A stretch of 64,000 nt of DNA from Aristolochia californica (lineage: Eukaryota > Streptophyta > Magnoliopsida > Piperales > Aristolochiaceae), in NCBI GenBank assembly GCA_029961685.1, contig JARWKL010000008.1:6512501-6576500 (forward strand), given 5' to 3'. The notes under the pieces were generated by a model. That model searched no databases. It saw only the letters and a list, made by a program, of their open reading frames with translations, and had not been told where the DNA came from. Of the stretch, positions 11,702-23,578 are shown one piece after another; position 1 is the first letter of the stretch, and each line of letters opens with the position of its first letter. Position numbers and translations under genes: made by a program.

Positions 11702-12550
11702 GTTCTGATACCAATTTGTTAGGATTATACAAATCAAATTATACCTAGGGAGAAAAATTAAATACACAGATTTAACGTGGTTCACCCAAATCGAGCTACA
11801 TCTACAGTTGTTGATGATAATTCTTTATTGGGAATATAGTTCAATGTTTACAATTTTCTATCCATACAATCCATACATTAAACTACCACTGCAGATAAAT
11901 AAATACAGATTTGTAAAATGAACAATGTAACCTATATGAAGACCTGAGACTCGCCGACGCCCAAATAGCACCGGTCAGAAACAACACGAAACAAACAGCA
12001 CACGGTCAATAATAAAATGAACTAGACAACGCCTCTGTGGAGGCGTTCCTTCTTCCTCTCCTTCACTCTCTCCCTCTACACTAAGGATACAACGCCATTC
12101 TTCCTTCTCTGGTCTCTCTCTCTCTACACTGAGGATAGAGACGCCCAACGAGAGGAATCACGTAGCATCGGAGCAGCACAACAATGGCAAGTTAAGAGCT
12201 CTGTTTCTGCAGCAATGTCTCGGCGGGAAAGGAAGTGATTTCTCACTATATCAGTCGTACAAGATCTTCTCACTCGAAGCACAAAGATTTCTCTCTGTCT
12301 CTGAAAATCAATCCTTCAAAGAGTTTCATCGGAAAAATCCGAACCTATTTCTGTTTCTCTCATTTTTTTCCTTTTTCTCTCACGCTGTTGAAAAATCACA
12401 ACGGGATTAAGAATTCATCGGGGGAAGGGAGATATAAAAAGTAAGAGTAAGGTTTAATGAGGTTGAGTGTTCCACACGCCAACCTCATAAAGAAAACCAA
12501 AAAATTCTCTATATGTCCCTTGACTATTCAAACTTGGGGATTCCCTAACA
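11702..12550 (-). repeat. primer-binding site and 5' LTR (element orientation) of the minus-strand copia
   Basis: LTR 11717-12550 is 834 bp with TG...CA ends (TGTTAGGATTATAC to CCCTAACA on the plus strand). The primer-binding site at 11702-11713 is complementary to initiator Met tRNA with one mismatch to the usual TGGTATCAGAGC, separated from the LTR by three bases. Confidence 0.95.
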
Positions 12551-12967
12551 AAAAGGTCAAATGCATATCTGTTTAATGGGTGGCATGACATCTGATTTAT
12601 AGAACTATAATAGTTCAAATGCATAGCTATTTGAGGGAGACTGACCAACTGCAGCTGCTGTTTCTTGCTCCTGATTAGTATTAGGGTCGTGGGAATGATG
12701 AGCTCTAATGCATATCTATTTGGTTGTAATGTAGCATTTGATTTATATGACTATACTAGTTCATATCCTTTAGAATTTGAGGGACACTACTGCTGTTTGT
12801 TGCTTCTGTTAATTATAACGACAACGACTCTGTTGTGTCTTGTTCTATTTGTGTTGTTTTATTTGTTCATTTACATTATATATTTTGTTTTTAGGCCTTA
12901 ATCTTTTGAAACTCTTTTTCATTACATTGAGTAAAGGTGGAGATCCGTTAGCACAGTTATTGTAGCG
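12551..12967 (+). other. bHLH-to-LRR linker, unit A
   Basis: Resumes the sequence shared with unit B (56903-57316) right after the copia insertion: AAAAGGTCAAATGCATATCTG onward, about 4% different by eye. It contains two imperfect internal repeats around ATGCATATCT...TTTGATTTATA. No coding function is recognised. The end reads into the LRR fragment. Confidence 0.7.
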
Positions 12968-13430
12968 TTGCCTCACTTGGATGAGCTCCTATTGTCATAT
13001 AATTATAACCTCGAAGTAAATTGCTCAAATCTATTTGATGGCAGTAGAAAGAATATTAAGGTGATGGATGTAGATGGGGTTCAACTATACGGGGAAATCC
13101 CAGAATCTGTAGGTAATATGACCTCTCTTACTACTCTTTCTTTGGGATGCGTGGGAGGGAATCGAACCACGAAGGGCTTTCTAAACCAAAAGGGAAACTT
13201 ATACAACCTGCAGGCTTTGTACTTAAAGAGGTTTTGAAGATTTGATTGCGCCGAAGCTTGATTGGTTATGCTCCTTAACAAATCTAGCCATCTTATATAT
13301 GTGGGACTATATGCTTGGGAGAACTCTCGTCTCTAAAAATACTTACAATTAAAAATAGTATTTTGGAAGGTGTTGTACTTGAAAAGCATTTCCAAAATTT
13401 GAGCAACCTAACCATTCTTCCACAAAAATT
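12968..13430 (+). pseudogene. LRR fragment of an RLP gene, plus strand (unit A)
   Basis: Begins LPHLDELLLSYNYNLEVN, then NLFDGSRKNIKVMDVDG, GEIPESVGNMTSLTTLSLG and NLYNLQALYL; after a stop at 13235 and a frameshift it resumes as LSSLKILTIKNS and HFQNLSNLTIL. These match the central LRRs of the RLP pseudogenes at 27872-31735 and 48143-50613. It lacks signal peptide, N-cap and membrane end and points toward the minus-strand RLP downstream. The same fragment is in unit B at 57317. It is fused to a spacer repeat near 13426. Confidence 0.85.
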
Positions 13431-13930
13431 GTCACCCCGGATCTTCCACAAAAATTTAAAAAGAGGACCAAAAAATAATTTTTTTACTGCCAATTTAGGA
13501 AATGAGTCTATTAATTTTCTTGATTATGTGTATGTGTGTGAGTATGTCTGTGTGTTTATTTTAAGGATAATGTACTTTTAGTAGATTTAATAGGATTTTT
13601 GAATTTTGGTTGTTAAAATTATCTCTTATAGTTTGAACGCTATTCATAAAATTATGTTAAGTTCGAAAATAAAAATTCTATTTTTAAAATTTTAGTTTTG
13701 GAATATAACTAGTACCAAAAGAGATAAATATGTAGAAACTCAAAACTTTTTTTATCATATGAAATGGAACAATTGGCTCATGAAAGTCTATCAAGATAAA
13801 ACGAACATTCAGAGTATTATGTGACTCAAAGTTACTATATGGAATAGATATAAAATTAAGTAATATAAATTTATTGAACATATTTTTAGCAATTATATCC
13901 CTTCTTGTAATTATAATTTCATTACATAGT
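13431..13930 (+). repeat. 3' half of the local R repeat, unit A
   Basis: From TTGTCACCCCGGATCTTCC onward this matches 42652-43160, 57781-58279 and parts of 40960-41190 and 53090-53600, including a TGTG-rich stretch near 13528. No gene is seen. It is interrupted after ATTACATAGT by the gypsy element. Confidence 0.85.
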
Positions 13931-15305
13931 TGATAGATGCCATATTCTGACATGAGAACTAGGTTAATTATAATAGAATAACCTTTATAATTGTGTTATA
14001 GGTGGTTATTTATCGGTTTTCAAATGAAACGTGCATTTATTGAGTTTGGCATTACTCACTGTCTATATTGCATATTTTTCTCTCCTAAATTATATTTCAT
14101 TGCTTTTAGGGTTTATTTCTTCCTGAAATACTTTTTATGGATTCAATTATGGAATTTCATGAGAATTTTGGTGAGAAAGAGATATTTACCAAAATGCCCT
14201 TAGTGAAATGGAGATGATTTTTTAGGACAAATCGTATTAAAACAAAGGAAAATCGTATTAAAGAAGAGGGGGGAGCGTCGACTGAAAAAAGGGAGATCGT
14301 CAACCAAAACAGAGCACCGTGGACCAAAACAGGGGAAGACCCGAGAGGATTTTGCCACCATCGTTCGCCGCACCACCGTCATCCACCGCCGTCCGGCAAC
14401 CGAGAACAGACCTGAGGAGAGCTCGAGAGAGTCTCCGTCGCAGCGAGTTCGACAGTGCCAGTTTTTGTTCGCCAGGCCGAGAGGTGACTCGAGAGGGCTC
14501 CTCCGGTGCCAATTCCGCATTTCGACCATCCTCCGGCGTCGATTACCTATTTTCGACCATTCTCGGAGCTATTCTGACTCCGACCGAGACTCGAGAGAGC
14601 CGTTTAGAGGACTTCAACTCCTTTTCGTTCTTTACCGGTCGTCACCTCCGTTCGTCGGCTTCTATCCTTCTACGCCAGCGTCATCTCTACATCCGGCCAC
14701 TCGCTCTTGCTACCCGAAGCCATCAAATTTGGGAAATTGCAGCACCTATGAGAACGAGTCTGTTGCCCGAGCGAGAGGAAGGAGAAGGGGAATAATTCAT
14801 CATTTTGGAATTTAAATTTTTCTATAGTTTGAACTTAGGTTTTGAATGTTTATTAAATGTGATTTGATAATTAATGTTTATTGAATATTTGCTTTCTGGA
14901 TATTTGATTAAATTAGCTAGTTAGGGTAAAATTATAATTTAGGTTGGATTTAAGTATTTTAATCCGATTTCTGTCTTTCACTCTATGCGCCCGAGAGCGG
15001 CTAGACGCAAGGATTGAGAAATCGGATCCGTGGTTACGTGGCGCTCGAGAGAGGCACGAATCACCGTAAAATCTAGAGTTGGCATTTCCTATTGTGCAAG
15101 TAGTTAACCAGATGATTGCTTGATAATTTAGGATATAATTAGTGTTTAGTTCAGATTAATTCATCATATTTGGTAAGACTAGTTGACTGAAGAATACACA
15201 AAATTCAGTCCTCCCTGTGGATATGACCCTCGCTTCCCGCTAAATTACATGAACGATTCGTACGCTTGCGAGGTATAAAAGCTGATGTAATTAAATTTTA
15301 CATCA
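13931..15305 (+). repeat. 5' LTR of the gypsy element
   Basis: Starts TGATAGATG and ends TTTTACATCA. It has a GC-rich middle (14260-14790) within AT-rich flanks. The two LTRs differ at about 16 of the first 300 positions by eye, most of them transitions. Open frames in the GC-rich block occur on both strands and are not a known protein. Confidence 0.95.
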
Positions 15306-15311
15306 AGTTTT

Positions 15312-15329
15312 TGGCGCCATTGCCGGGGT
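15312..15329 (+). other. primer-binding site (Asp-tRNA type)
   Basis: TGGCGCCATTGCCGGGGT lies six bases after the LTR end. Athila elements typically carry TGGCGCCGTTGCCGGGGA, complementary to the 3' end of tRNA-Asp; two bases differ here. Confidence 0.85.
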
Positions 15330-15612
15330 GGCACGTATTAAGTGTATTTCTTTGTTCTCCATGGTCTTAGGTTAGATTTTTTTTTCTTTCATAATTTTAT
15401 CTTGGTGATTTTGTATGGAATTATTTTTATTTCTTCTAGTTATTTCGTATTTTCAGTAGTGAGTTTGTTAGCTTAATTTGATAGTTCGTTTTGTTTCTTT
15501 TTGTGTTTTTATGCACGGGCGCCGCTCCCTAGGTGGACCATTAGCTCCCTTTGTTGAAGAGGTAGAACATATTTGTAGGAAAACACCCGAAGTCAAGTTA
15601 GGAGCTACCATG

Positions 15613-16786
15613 GCCAATCAGGGTGAACCATTACAGTTACCTACAACAGGTGACCGTAGAGCCCTGAGGGATTATTCTATCTCATCCCACTTCACATCAC
15701 CTTCTTGCATTATATTGCCACCCAATACTGCCGCCAGTTATGAGTTGAAACCGGGTGTGATCCAACTTCTCCCTACATTCTACGGGTTGGAGAAGGAGGA
15801 CCCTTATTACCACATCAAGGAATTCTTAGATATTTGTGCAACTTTCAAATTCCAGAATTTCTCAGATGACTCTATCCGGTTAAGACTTTTTCCATTTTCA
15901 CTTAAACATAAGGCCAAGTCTTGGCTTAATTCCTTAGAGATGGGCAACATTACTTCATGGGACACATTAGTCACGAATTTTTGTCCAAGTACTTTCCCAT
16001 TCAGAGAACTATAGCCCTCAAAAGAGAAATCTCCAAGTTTATGCAGTAGGAGGGTGAACACTTTTATGAGGCTTGGGAGAAATGGAAGGATTTGATCCAT
16101 AGGTGTCCACATCATGGGTTTGAGAAATGGCATTAGGTGCAATACTTTTATGAAGGACTTACACCCCAGGTTAGATCCATGGTAGATGCAACGAGTGGTG
16201 GGAGTTTGATGGGTAAGAGTGCTAGTGAGGCGTGGGACTTCTTTGAAATGTTGAGTGATCAATCTCAGCAATGGGGTTTGTCATTTAATGTTGATAGGAG
16301 ATCCCACGAAGCCAAAAGAGGGGGTCTCTACGAGGTTAGTGAAACACCCATGCTCGTGGCCAAGATTAAGGGGTTGACTAGAAAAATTGATGCCCTTATG
16401 GTGTCCAAGAGTTCACCTGCTCCTAACCCGTCTACTGTCTGTGCCATATGCTCTGGTTCATCTCATCCCACACAAATGTGTCCATCTAGTTCATCCTACC
16501 TGGAGCTCATTGAGGACTTGAATGTAGTCCAGAATTTTCATAGACCAAACCAGAACGATCCTTTTTCAGAAACATATAATCCAGGTTGGGCTAGGCACCC
16601 AAATTTCTCATGGTCCAAGGGCCCACAGGTTGGGGGTCCTCCAGGGTTTACTCAACCCTAAGTTCCGCGCCCACACTTCACTCAACAGCCATTGATTCCA
16701 CAAAAACCTTCACTTGAGGATACACTTCAATTATTCATGCAGAATACACAGTCCTCCATTGCTAAACTTGAAATGCAAGTGAGTTA
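15613..16786 (+). pseudogene. gypsy/Athila gag
   Basis: Starts at ATG 15613 (upstream in-frame sequence is leader-like). Gag landmarks: GVIQLLPTFYGLEKEDPYYH, FKFQNFSDDSIRLRLFPFSL, HKAKSWLNSLEMGNITSWD, then FYEAWEKWKDLIHRCPHHGF and GLTPQVRSMVDATSGGSLMG. A zinc knuckle CAICSGSSHPTQMC sits near 16440. Breaks: a frameshift near 16008 giving a stop at 16012, TAG codons near 16045 and 16134 at positions where glutamine is expected, and stops near 16660 and 16785. Confidence 0.92.
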
Positions 16787-16787
16787 G

Positions 16788-19495
16788 TTGGCCAACCACA
16801 TGAGTGAACAAGTACAAAATAGACTCCCGAGTCAAACCATTCCTAACCCCAAAAGCACACATGAGAGTGGGTTGAGTTCCAAACCCCACCATGAGCAAGC
16901 CAAAGCCATAACCACCCTTAGGAGTGGTCGTGAGTTGAAAAATGGGGTAGGGACCACTAAGTCTAAGGAGTCAAAGGATGACAATGGGGACAAATCATTG
17001 AGTGAAGAACCTCCAAGTTCTCCACCAACAGCCAAGCAGATCCCTAACCAAGTCCCACCAACTCCTTATCCGCAGAGGTTATCAGGCCCACCTAGGAAAG
17101 GAGATAGCATGCATGAAACGTTGGAACTGTTTAGTAAGGTTCACATTAACATTCCACTTCTTGATGCTATTAGGCAAGTCCTTGCCTATGCCAGATTTTT
17201 GAAAGACCTTTGTACACAGAAGAGAAAACAACATGTTAACAAAAAGGTATTTCTTATTGAGAATGTAAGCTCAATTCTGAAGCACAACACTCCTCCTAAA
17301 GTTAAAAGATCCTGGATGTCCCACAATTTCATGTGTCATTGGTGAACATACCATCCAGAGAGCTCTTCTTGACTTAGGGGCAAGTGTGAATTTGCTTCCT
17401 TTCTTTGTGTACCAGAAATTAGGTTTGGGGGAATTGAAGCCTACTCCCATCACACTTCAACTGGCTGACCATTCTGTCAAGATACCACGAGGAATAGTTG
17501 AAGATGTTTTGATAAAAGTGGATAAATTTTTGTTCCCGGTTGATTTCATTGTTCTTGATACAGAACCGGAAGTCAATGTGACCAACCAAATTCCTGTCAT
17601 CCTAGGACGTCCCTTCTTAGCAACATCTAATGTTATCATTCATTGTAAAAGTGGTGAGTTGGAGTTGTCTTTTAGAAATTTTAAGGTCTCATTGAATGTA
17701 TTTAATGCCGGGCACCACCCACTTGAGTCTGATGATCTGAGTCCTGCATTTAAGATAGAGACTGTTATGCTTGATGACGAATCCACTCTTAAATCTTTTG
17801 AGTCTTGCATAACATCTTTAGACATGGACTATTTTGATGAGGAAACATATTTCCGAGAGGTTGACTCTTTACTCAGTTTTGTACCTCTGTTGGAGGAAGC
17901 TTATGAGGTTATCGCAACTGATCATCCACAGGATCTTCATCTTGACTTGGACAAACCTCTTGAAACTTCCAAGTTAGATCTTAAGCCACTTCCTCCCACA
18001 TTGAAGTATGCATTCTTGGGGCCCATTAACTCATTGCCAGTCATTATTTCCTTTGATTTGAGTACTGAGCAGGAGGAACAATTGACTGAAGTTTTACAAG
18101 CACACAAAGAAGCATTGGGGTGGACTCTTGATGCCTTAAAAGGGATTAGCCCCTCCATATGCATGCATCGTATTCATTTGGAGGAGGGGAATAAAGCCTC
18201 ACGTGAGATTTACGTAGGTTAAATCCCCATATGCTGGAGGTTGTGAGAGAAGAAGTCATCAGGTTGCTTGTGACAGGAATCATTTACCCTATTTTCGATA
18301 GCACCTGGGTGAGTCCAATTCAAGTTGTCCCTAAGAAAGGGGGGATAACGATAATGAAAAATGAGAGTGGTGAATTGATTCCCACAAGAACTACCACCAA
18401 GTGGCGTGTCTGCATTGACTATAGAAAACTTAATTCCGCCACTAGGAAGGATCACTTCCCACTACCTTTCATTGATCAAGTGCTAGAGCGATTGGCCGGC
18501 TACAATTTTTATTGCTTCTTGGATGGATACAATCAAATTCCCATTGCTCCAGAAGACCAGGAAAAGACCACATTCACGTGTCCGTTTGGCACATATGCTT
18601 ACAGACGCATGCCTTTTGGTTTATGCAATGCGCTCGCCACTTTCCAACGGTGCATGATGAGTATCTTTTCTGACATGATTGGTGACTTTTTAGAGGTCTT
18701 TATGGATGACTTTTCTGTGTTTGGCTCTAGTTTTGATATATGTCTACACAATCTTTCACTCGTATTGTCCCGTTGCATTACATCCAATTTAGTCTTGAAT
18801 TGGGAGAAATGCCACTTCATGGTAAAAGAAGGAATTGTTTTAGGACATGTAGTGTCTGAACGGGGTGTAGAAGTGGACAAAGCCAAGGTTGACCTAATTG
18901 CCAATCTGCCACCACCTACTTCTGTGAAGGGGGTGTGTTCTTTCCTTGGCCATGCTGGGTTCTATAGGTGCTTCATTAAGGACTTTAGCAAAATTTCTCG
19001 TCCTTTGACGAATTTGCTTGCTCAAGATGTTTCTTTTGCCTTTGATGATGCCTGTATTCATGCTTTTGAGACACTGAAGAAATGTTTGTCCACTGCACCC
19101 ATTGTCCAACCCCCTACTTGGTCTTTGCCTTTTGAGTTGATGTGTGATGCCTCTGATTATGCATTGGGGGCTGTTTTGGGGCAAAAGACGGATAAAATTC
19201 CCTGTGTCATTCAGTATGCTAGCCGCACTCTTCATGATGCTCAATTGAATTACACTACCACTGAGAAGGAGTTGCTAGCTGTTGTGTTTGCCTTGAACAA
19301 ATTCAGATCATATCTGTTAGGGTCAAAGGTTATAGTGTTCATTGATCATTCTGCTTTGAAGTACTTATTATCCATCAAGGACACTAAACCTCGCTTGATT
19401 AGATGGATCTTGCAATTGCAAGAATTTGACCTTGAGATTTGAGATAAGAAGGGTTGAGAGAATGTTGTTGCTGATCATCTATCTAGGATCTGTGT
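16788..19495 (+). pseudogene. gypsy/Athila protease, RT and RNase H
   Basis: A conserved block KVHINIPLLDAIRQV near 17135 precedes the protease. The protease shows LDLGASVNLLP near 17365 (Athila elements use DLGA) and IPVILGRPFLATSN near 17590. RT shows [31 protein letters not shown] and [11 protein letters not shown] near 18700. RNase H shows [16 protein letters not shown] near 19140 and [15 protein letters not shown] near 19255. Frameshifts fall near 17308 and 18205. Two TGA codons near 19440 and 19455 stand where arginine is expected in LEIRDKKG-type sequence, followed by NVVADHLSRI. Confidence 0.94.
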
Positions 19496-19599
19496 AGCAC
19501 CTCGGGAATGATTCCTTCCTTTAAATGATTCCTTCCCTGATGAACAACTTCTCCAAGTATCCCAGTTGCATTGGTTTGCTAACATAGTCAACAATCTTG

Positions 19600-20678
19600 T
19601 AACTCATAAGATTCCTGATTATTGGAGTAAACAAGATCGGTTGAAATTCTTTTCCAAGTCAAACAATTTTTTTGGGATGACCCTTATTTGTTCAAGGTGT
19701 GTCCTGACCAAATCATTAGGCATTGTGTACATGAGCAAGACTTTGCCAACATTCTTGAATTTTGTCATTCCCACGCATGTGGTGGACATTTTGGTGCTAG
19801 AAAGACCGCGGCTAAAGTCTTGCAATGTGGTTTCTATTGGCCTTCATTATTTAGAGATGCCCATGAGTTTTTTTATGTGTGTGATAGATGCCAACGGACT
19901 GGTTGTTTGTCTAGGAAGAACATGATGCCTCTTAACCCCATTCTTATTGTTGAATTGTTTGATGTGTGGGGTATTGACTTCATGGGTCCTTTTCTTGTCT
20001 CGTTCGGCTATCAATACATCCTTGTTGTTGTTGAATATGTCTCTAGATGGATTGAAGCTATTTCATGTAAGACAAATGATCACAAAGTGGTGGTAAAGTT
20101 TTTAAAAGAAAACATCTTTAATCGGTTTGGTACCCCGAGAGCGTTCATGAATGATGGGGGATCTCATTTTTGTAACAGAGCATTTGAGACGTTATTGAAG
20201 AAATATTCCATCACTCATCGGGTGTCCACTCTGTACCACCCTCAAACTTGTGGTCAAGTGGAAATCTCTAATAGGGAGATCAAACGGATTTTGGAGAAGT
20301 CGGTTCGCTTTGATAGGAAAGATTGGTCCACTCGATTGGACGATGCTTTATGGGCCTATCGAACTGCTTATAAGACTCCTATTGGGATGTCTCCATTTCA
20401 CCTAGTGTTCGGCAAAGCATGTCATCTACTTGTTGAACTTGAGCATAGAGCTTATTGGGCCATTAAGGCTTTGAATTTTGATTTGATTCAAGCGGGTGAG
20501 GAGAGAAAATTGCAATTGAATGAGTTGGAGGAGATACGTCATGATGCTTATGAGAATGCCAAACTGTATAAGGAGCGAACAAAGCTTTTACATGATAAAT
20601 CTATTTTTCTCATGTCTTTTACTGTTGGGCAGAATGATTTACTTTATAACTCACGATTGCATTTTTTCCAGGGAATCT
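19600..20678 (+). pseudogene. gypsy/Athila integrase
   Basis: Zinc-binding region: [20 protein letters not shown] then CDRCQRTG. Catalytic core: WGIDFMGPF near 19975, [12 protein letters not shown] near 20145 and [17 protein letters not shown] near 20255, so D, D and E are present. [15 protein letters not shown] is the conserved C-terminal block. The long frame runs 19688-20680 without interruption, the best preserved coding part of the element, but it is out of frame with RT. Confidence 0.94.
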
Positions 20679-21311
20679 AAGATCTAGGTGGTCCGATCCA
20701 TTTGAAGTTACACAGGTGTTTCCTCATGGCACTATTGAGATCCGCAATCACAGAGATGGGTCGGTCTTCAAAGTTAATGGTCAGAGGCTCAAACTGTATC
20801 TTGAGAATGTCCCCACACTGGAGGAGGTGATGGTGATTTTCTTGGAGGAACCTGTCATTTCATCTTGAATGCGTCAGAGTCTTCCTTATGACTATAAACT
20901 TAGCACATTGTGGGCAATCCCCACGTTTCTATCCCTTTGTACATTACAGTTTTATTTTTGGTTTATTCATTCTTATTTGGGATAACCTTTGGTGTACTCT
21001 GGTCTTGATTGATTGGAGGCCCCATCATGGACTCGGGGTACTCTCTTGCTGGCTGAGAGCATAAATGGTTCCGGTAGTCGATGACCAAACTTTTGGTCCC
21101 TAGTTTGAGAAGTCTGTACTCAAACACCCGTTCTGGGATTGACCAGTTCGATCTTGAAGTATTGAATGAAAACCTTATGGTGAGTAACTTAAGGACTTGT
21201 GTTCAACGCGTGATTCCTACTACCTTCAGTGGCCAGTCACACGGAGATTTTTACAAAGTGTGATGTGGGATAGCGGTTTCATCTACAGATGATTACCTAC
21301 GACTATGGCTG

Positions 21312-22220
21312 TGTTACGGTCCCGAGTCATGGATCGAGTAACACGGCGTGGGATTTGTGAATCCAGCACTCAGAATTTACTCACTTCACGTCAAGGGTCT
21401 GTGTATGAGTATTTCTCCTTAACCAATGCTTGGCCAGGAGGAAAGATCCTCTTTTGAGGGTCCTACCGAGTTGTTGTGCTAGGTAGAAGACCCCACAACA
21501 ATGCTGACCTTGCTAGAGCAAGGTGCTCTCTTTTCTTGGTCACGGCAAAGAGGGTTTGGCCCTCTTTGTTGCTGCTCTAGCTAAGAATGCAATCCTTCTT
21601 TCTTAAATAACTTGAAACACGAGTTTGGGATAGATTAATACCTCTTCTTTGATGCTATAATCAGCTCCCACGTTGCACCAGGAATTGCTCAAGATTTGAG
21701 GATAAAAATCCTCACTTTGCTGCTTGGTAAGGGAGGAATTGGGCCTCTCTTGTTGCTGCTGCCAAGAAGGAGGATAGATCTCCTCTTTGGGCTCGGAAAA
21801 GGGGCAGGAAGCTCCTTTTCTTAATAGGGATGATGATGTATGAATTTGGGTGAAGATGGATGGCAATGGAGGGTGAATGATAGATTGGATTTTTGGAGTA
21901 AACCCTAAACTCGGGATCAAGAGGTGATCCCAACCTATTTAGACTAGGTTATTCTAAAATCTCAAAGCTTACCTATTTCATTCATACCTATCCCTTAAAT
22001 AGGGAGTTTTAGGGTTAGGGTTACAATAATTCCCCATAATGCCCTTACATAAAAAGTAATTAGAAATAACTCCTACTTAAAACAATATAAGAAATAAATC
22101 CTACTTAAAACAATATTAGAAATAAATCCTACTCAAAGAAATATAAGAATTAAATCCTATTGAGTGAGTTGTTGTTGTCTTCTTCGTTGTGTGACTCGGT
22201 GTGCTATTGAGTCCACAACA
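21312..22220. mobile_element. nested solo LTR in the gypsy 3' region
   Basis: A 909-bp insertion begins TGTTACGGTCCCGAG and ends GTCCACAACA. It is flanked by perfect 5-bp duplications GGCTG (21307-21311 and 22221-22225). TG...CA ends plus a 5-bp target duplication and no coding sequence fit a solo LTR. Its family is not represented elsewhere in the window. It is younger than the gypsy insertion that hosts it. Confidence 0.87.
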
Positions 22221-22460
22221 GGCTGATACGAGTAAACCTTCTTTGAGGGAGACTATGTATCATTCCTAGGGGTCTTTATTGGCTTTTCGGTATTATTGTT
22301 GATGACGAAACATATATGGTCCCACCTATGGATTTAGGAGCCCTGAGGGAGCTTAACCCTTACTCTGCTGGAGTATAACTAGCTAAGCTATTATTCCTTT
22401 TTGTAGTCGTTCTGGTGTTTTAACTTTTCCCCATTGAGGACAATGTCAGGTTTAGGTTTA

Positions 22461-22479
22461 GGGGGGGGGGGGGGGGGGG
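22461..22479. repeat. 19-base G homopolymer
   Basis: An uninterrupted G run follows GGTTTAGGTTTA in the gypsy 3' non-coding region. Athila-type elements often have a purine-rich internal tract; this length is also prone to sequencing and assembly error. Confidence 0.9.
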
Positions 22480-23578
22480 ATGACTTTTTTGTGTCTTAGC
22501 AATAATTTTCTTTTGATTTCTGTTCGTGGTTTTCAAATTACTCCTTTTAGTATGTGGTTAACGTTAGTAGAGTTAAAATAAGTTGGTCAAATGTGTTTCA
22601 AAATTTTTCGTAAAACTGTGTAGAATATGCCTATTAGAAATCTGATATCATTTGTTGTGATCCATGAGAATTCAGTGGGATAACTTACTATTGCATTAGA
22701 CTTGGAACTTAGTTGCAAAAGAGAACATGTAAATCTAGTGTTGATCTATGTTAGTCTGAATAGTCTTGTATGCCTATTTGAATTCATTCCTTTTTATACC
22801 TCAGTGAAATTCCTTGTTGTAATATATGAATGCAAATGGAAATTCTCTTGCTTGCAAAAGACAGATAACTTCAGAAACAGCCTGGGCAAACCCAGGGACA
22901 TGTACTGGAACAGTCGGTTACTTAAAAATAAGTGCATGTGCAGTGAAGACGAATTCAAAATGGTGGTAATACCAAAAGTATTCAGTGAAACAAAAATCTG
23001 GAAGCAATGAGTTTCCTTAACTTTAATGATGAATTGTAATTTGAAAGAAGTTGCAAGTCAAGATTGAAATTGGTATATTTCTGTTGTGAGATTGTCATAC
23101 AACAGGCTTACTCTACTATTTTCTCTTAATTGTGATGTGACCAGGATTTTATTGTTATTTGTTGCCTCTTTGTTCTGTTGAAGTAATTGCTTATGGGTCA
23201 CATTGGTTCAGGTGGAGTAACAATGAGTGTATTTGGATTGATAATATGCTATATTTTACACAAGTTTTCAAATTGCGCAGGTTCTCATATGATTTTCAGA
23301 TATTTTATGATACTAAGTGTTAGTCATATGCTAATGAGGAGTAAATTTTCTTCAGTTTTCTTTTTATATTATTGATTTAGATGAATTTTGTGGTAAATTC
23401 CATGCAAACCCTCACGAGACATAGCTCGTCCACTACTGCAAAGTAGGGGTTTAACAGCTTGTTGCATGCGCTAAATGTAATCGTGCTCCCTACAAAAGTG
23501 GCATTTTGTTTTCCTAGGCTTAATTTTGGTTCAATTGTTGTTTTGCTAGGGACTGGCAAAGATTTAGGTTTGGGGGTG

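Larger units (their letters stand above)
6874..12550 (-). mobile_element. full-length but degenerate Ty1/copia element, minus strand
   Basis: Two LTRs (820 and 834 bp) bound a 4.0-kb interior with gag, protease, integrase, RT and RNase H in copia order, read on the minus strand. Target-site duplication AAAAG is seen at 6869-6873 and 12551-12555. The minus-strand primer-binding site TGGTATCAGAAC lies at 11713-11702 and the polypurine tract AAGTGGGAGAT at 7704-7694. Unit B retains the uninterrupted target (GGACAAAAGGTCAAATGC near 56899-56916), which fixes both ends of the insertion. Confidence 0.97.
20681..23578 (+). other. gypsy 3' non-coding region
   Basis: About 2 kb after removing the nested solo LTR. 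Early bases (20690-20870) still read as integrase tail in shifted frames. No env-like frame with membrane segments is found; the open stretch at 22702-23010 looks like chance. The region closes with a purine-rich tract (AAAGATTTAGGTTTGGGGG) that primes plus-strand synthesis in this element type. Confidence 0.8.

Noticed and set aside
14260..14815. Long overlapping open frames on both strands in the gypsy LTR
   Set aside because: They lie in the GC-rich middle of an LTR, recur at 23849-24462 in the other LTR with different breaks, and match no protein family.
22461..22479. G run as a telomere-like or quadruplex regulatory element
   Set aside because: It is a single homopolymer after TTTAGGTTTA in a retroelement; two TTTAGG-like units are too few for a telomeric repeat, and homopolymer length is unreliable.
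22702..23375. Possible env-like frame in the gypsy 3' region
   Set aside because: The frames at 22702 and 23187 are short, do not join, and have no signal peptide plus membrane anchor arrangement.
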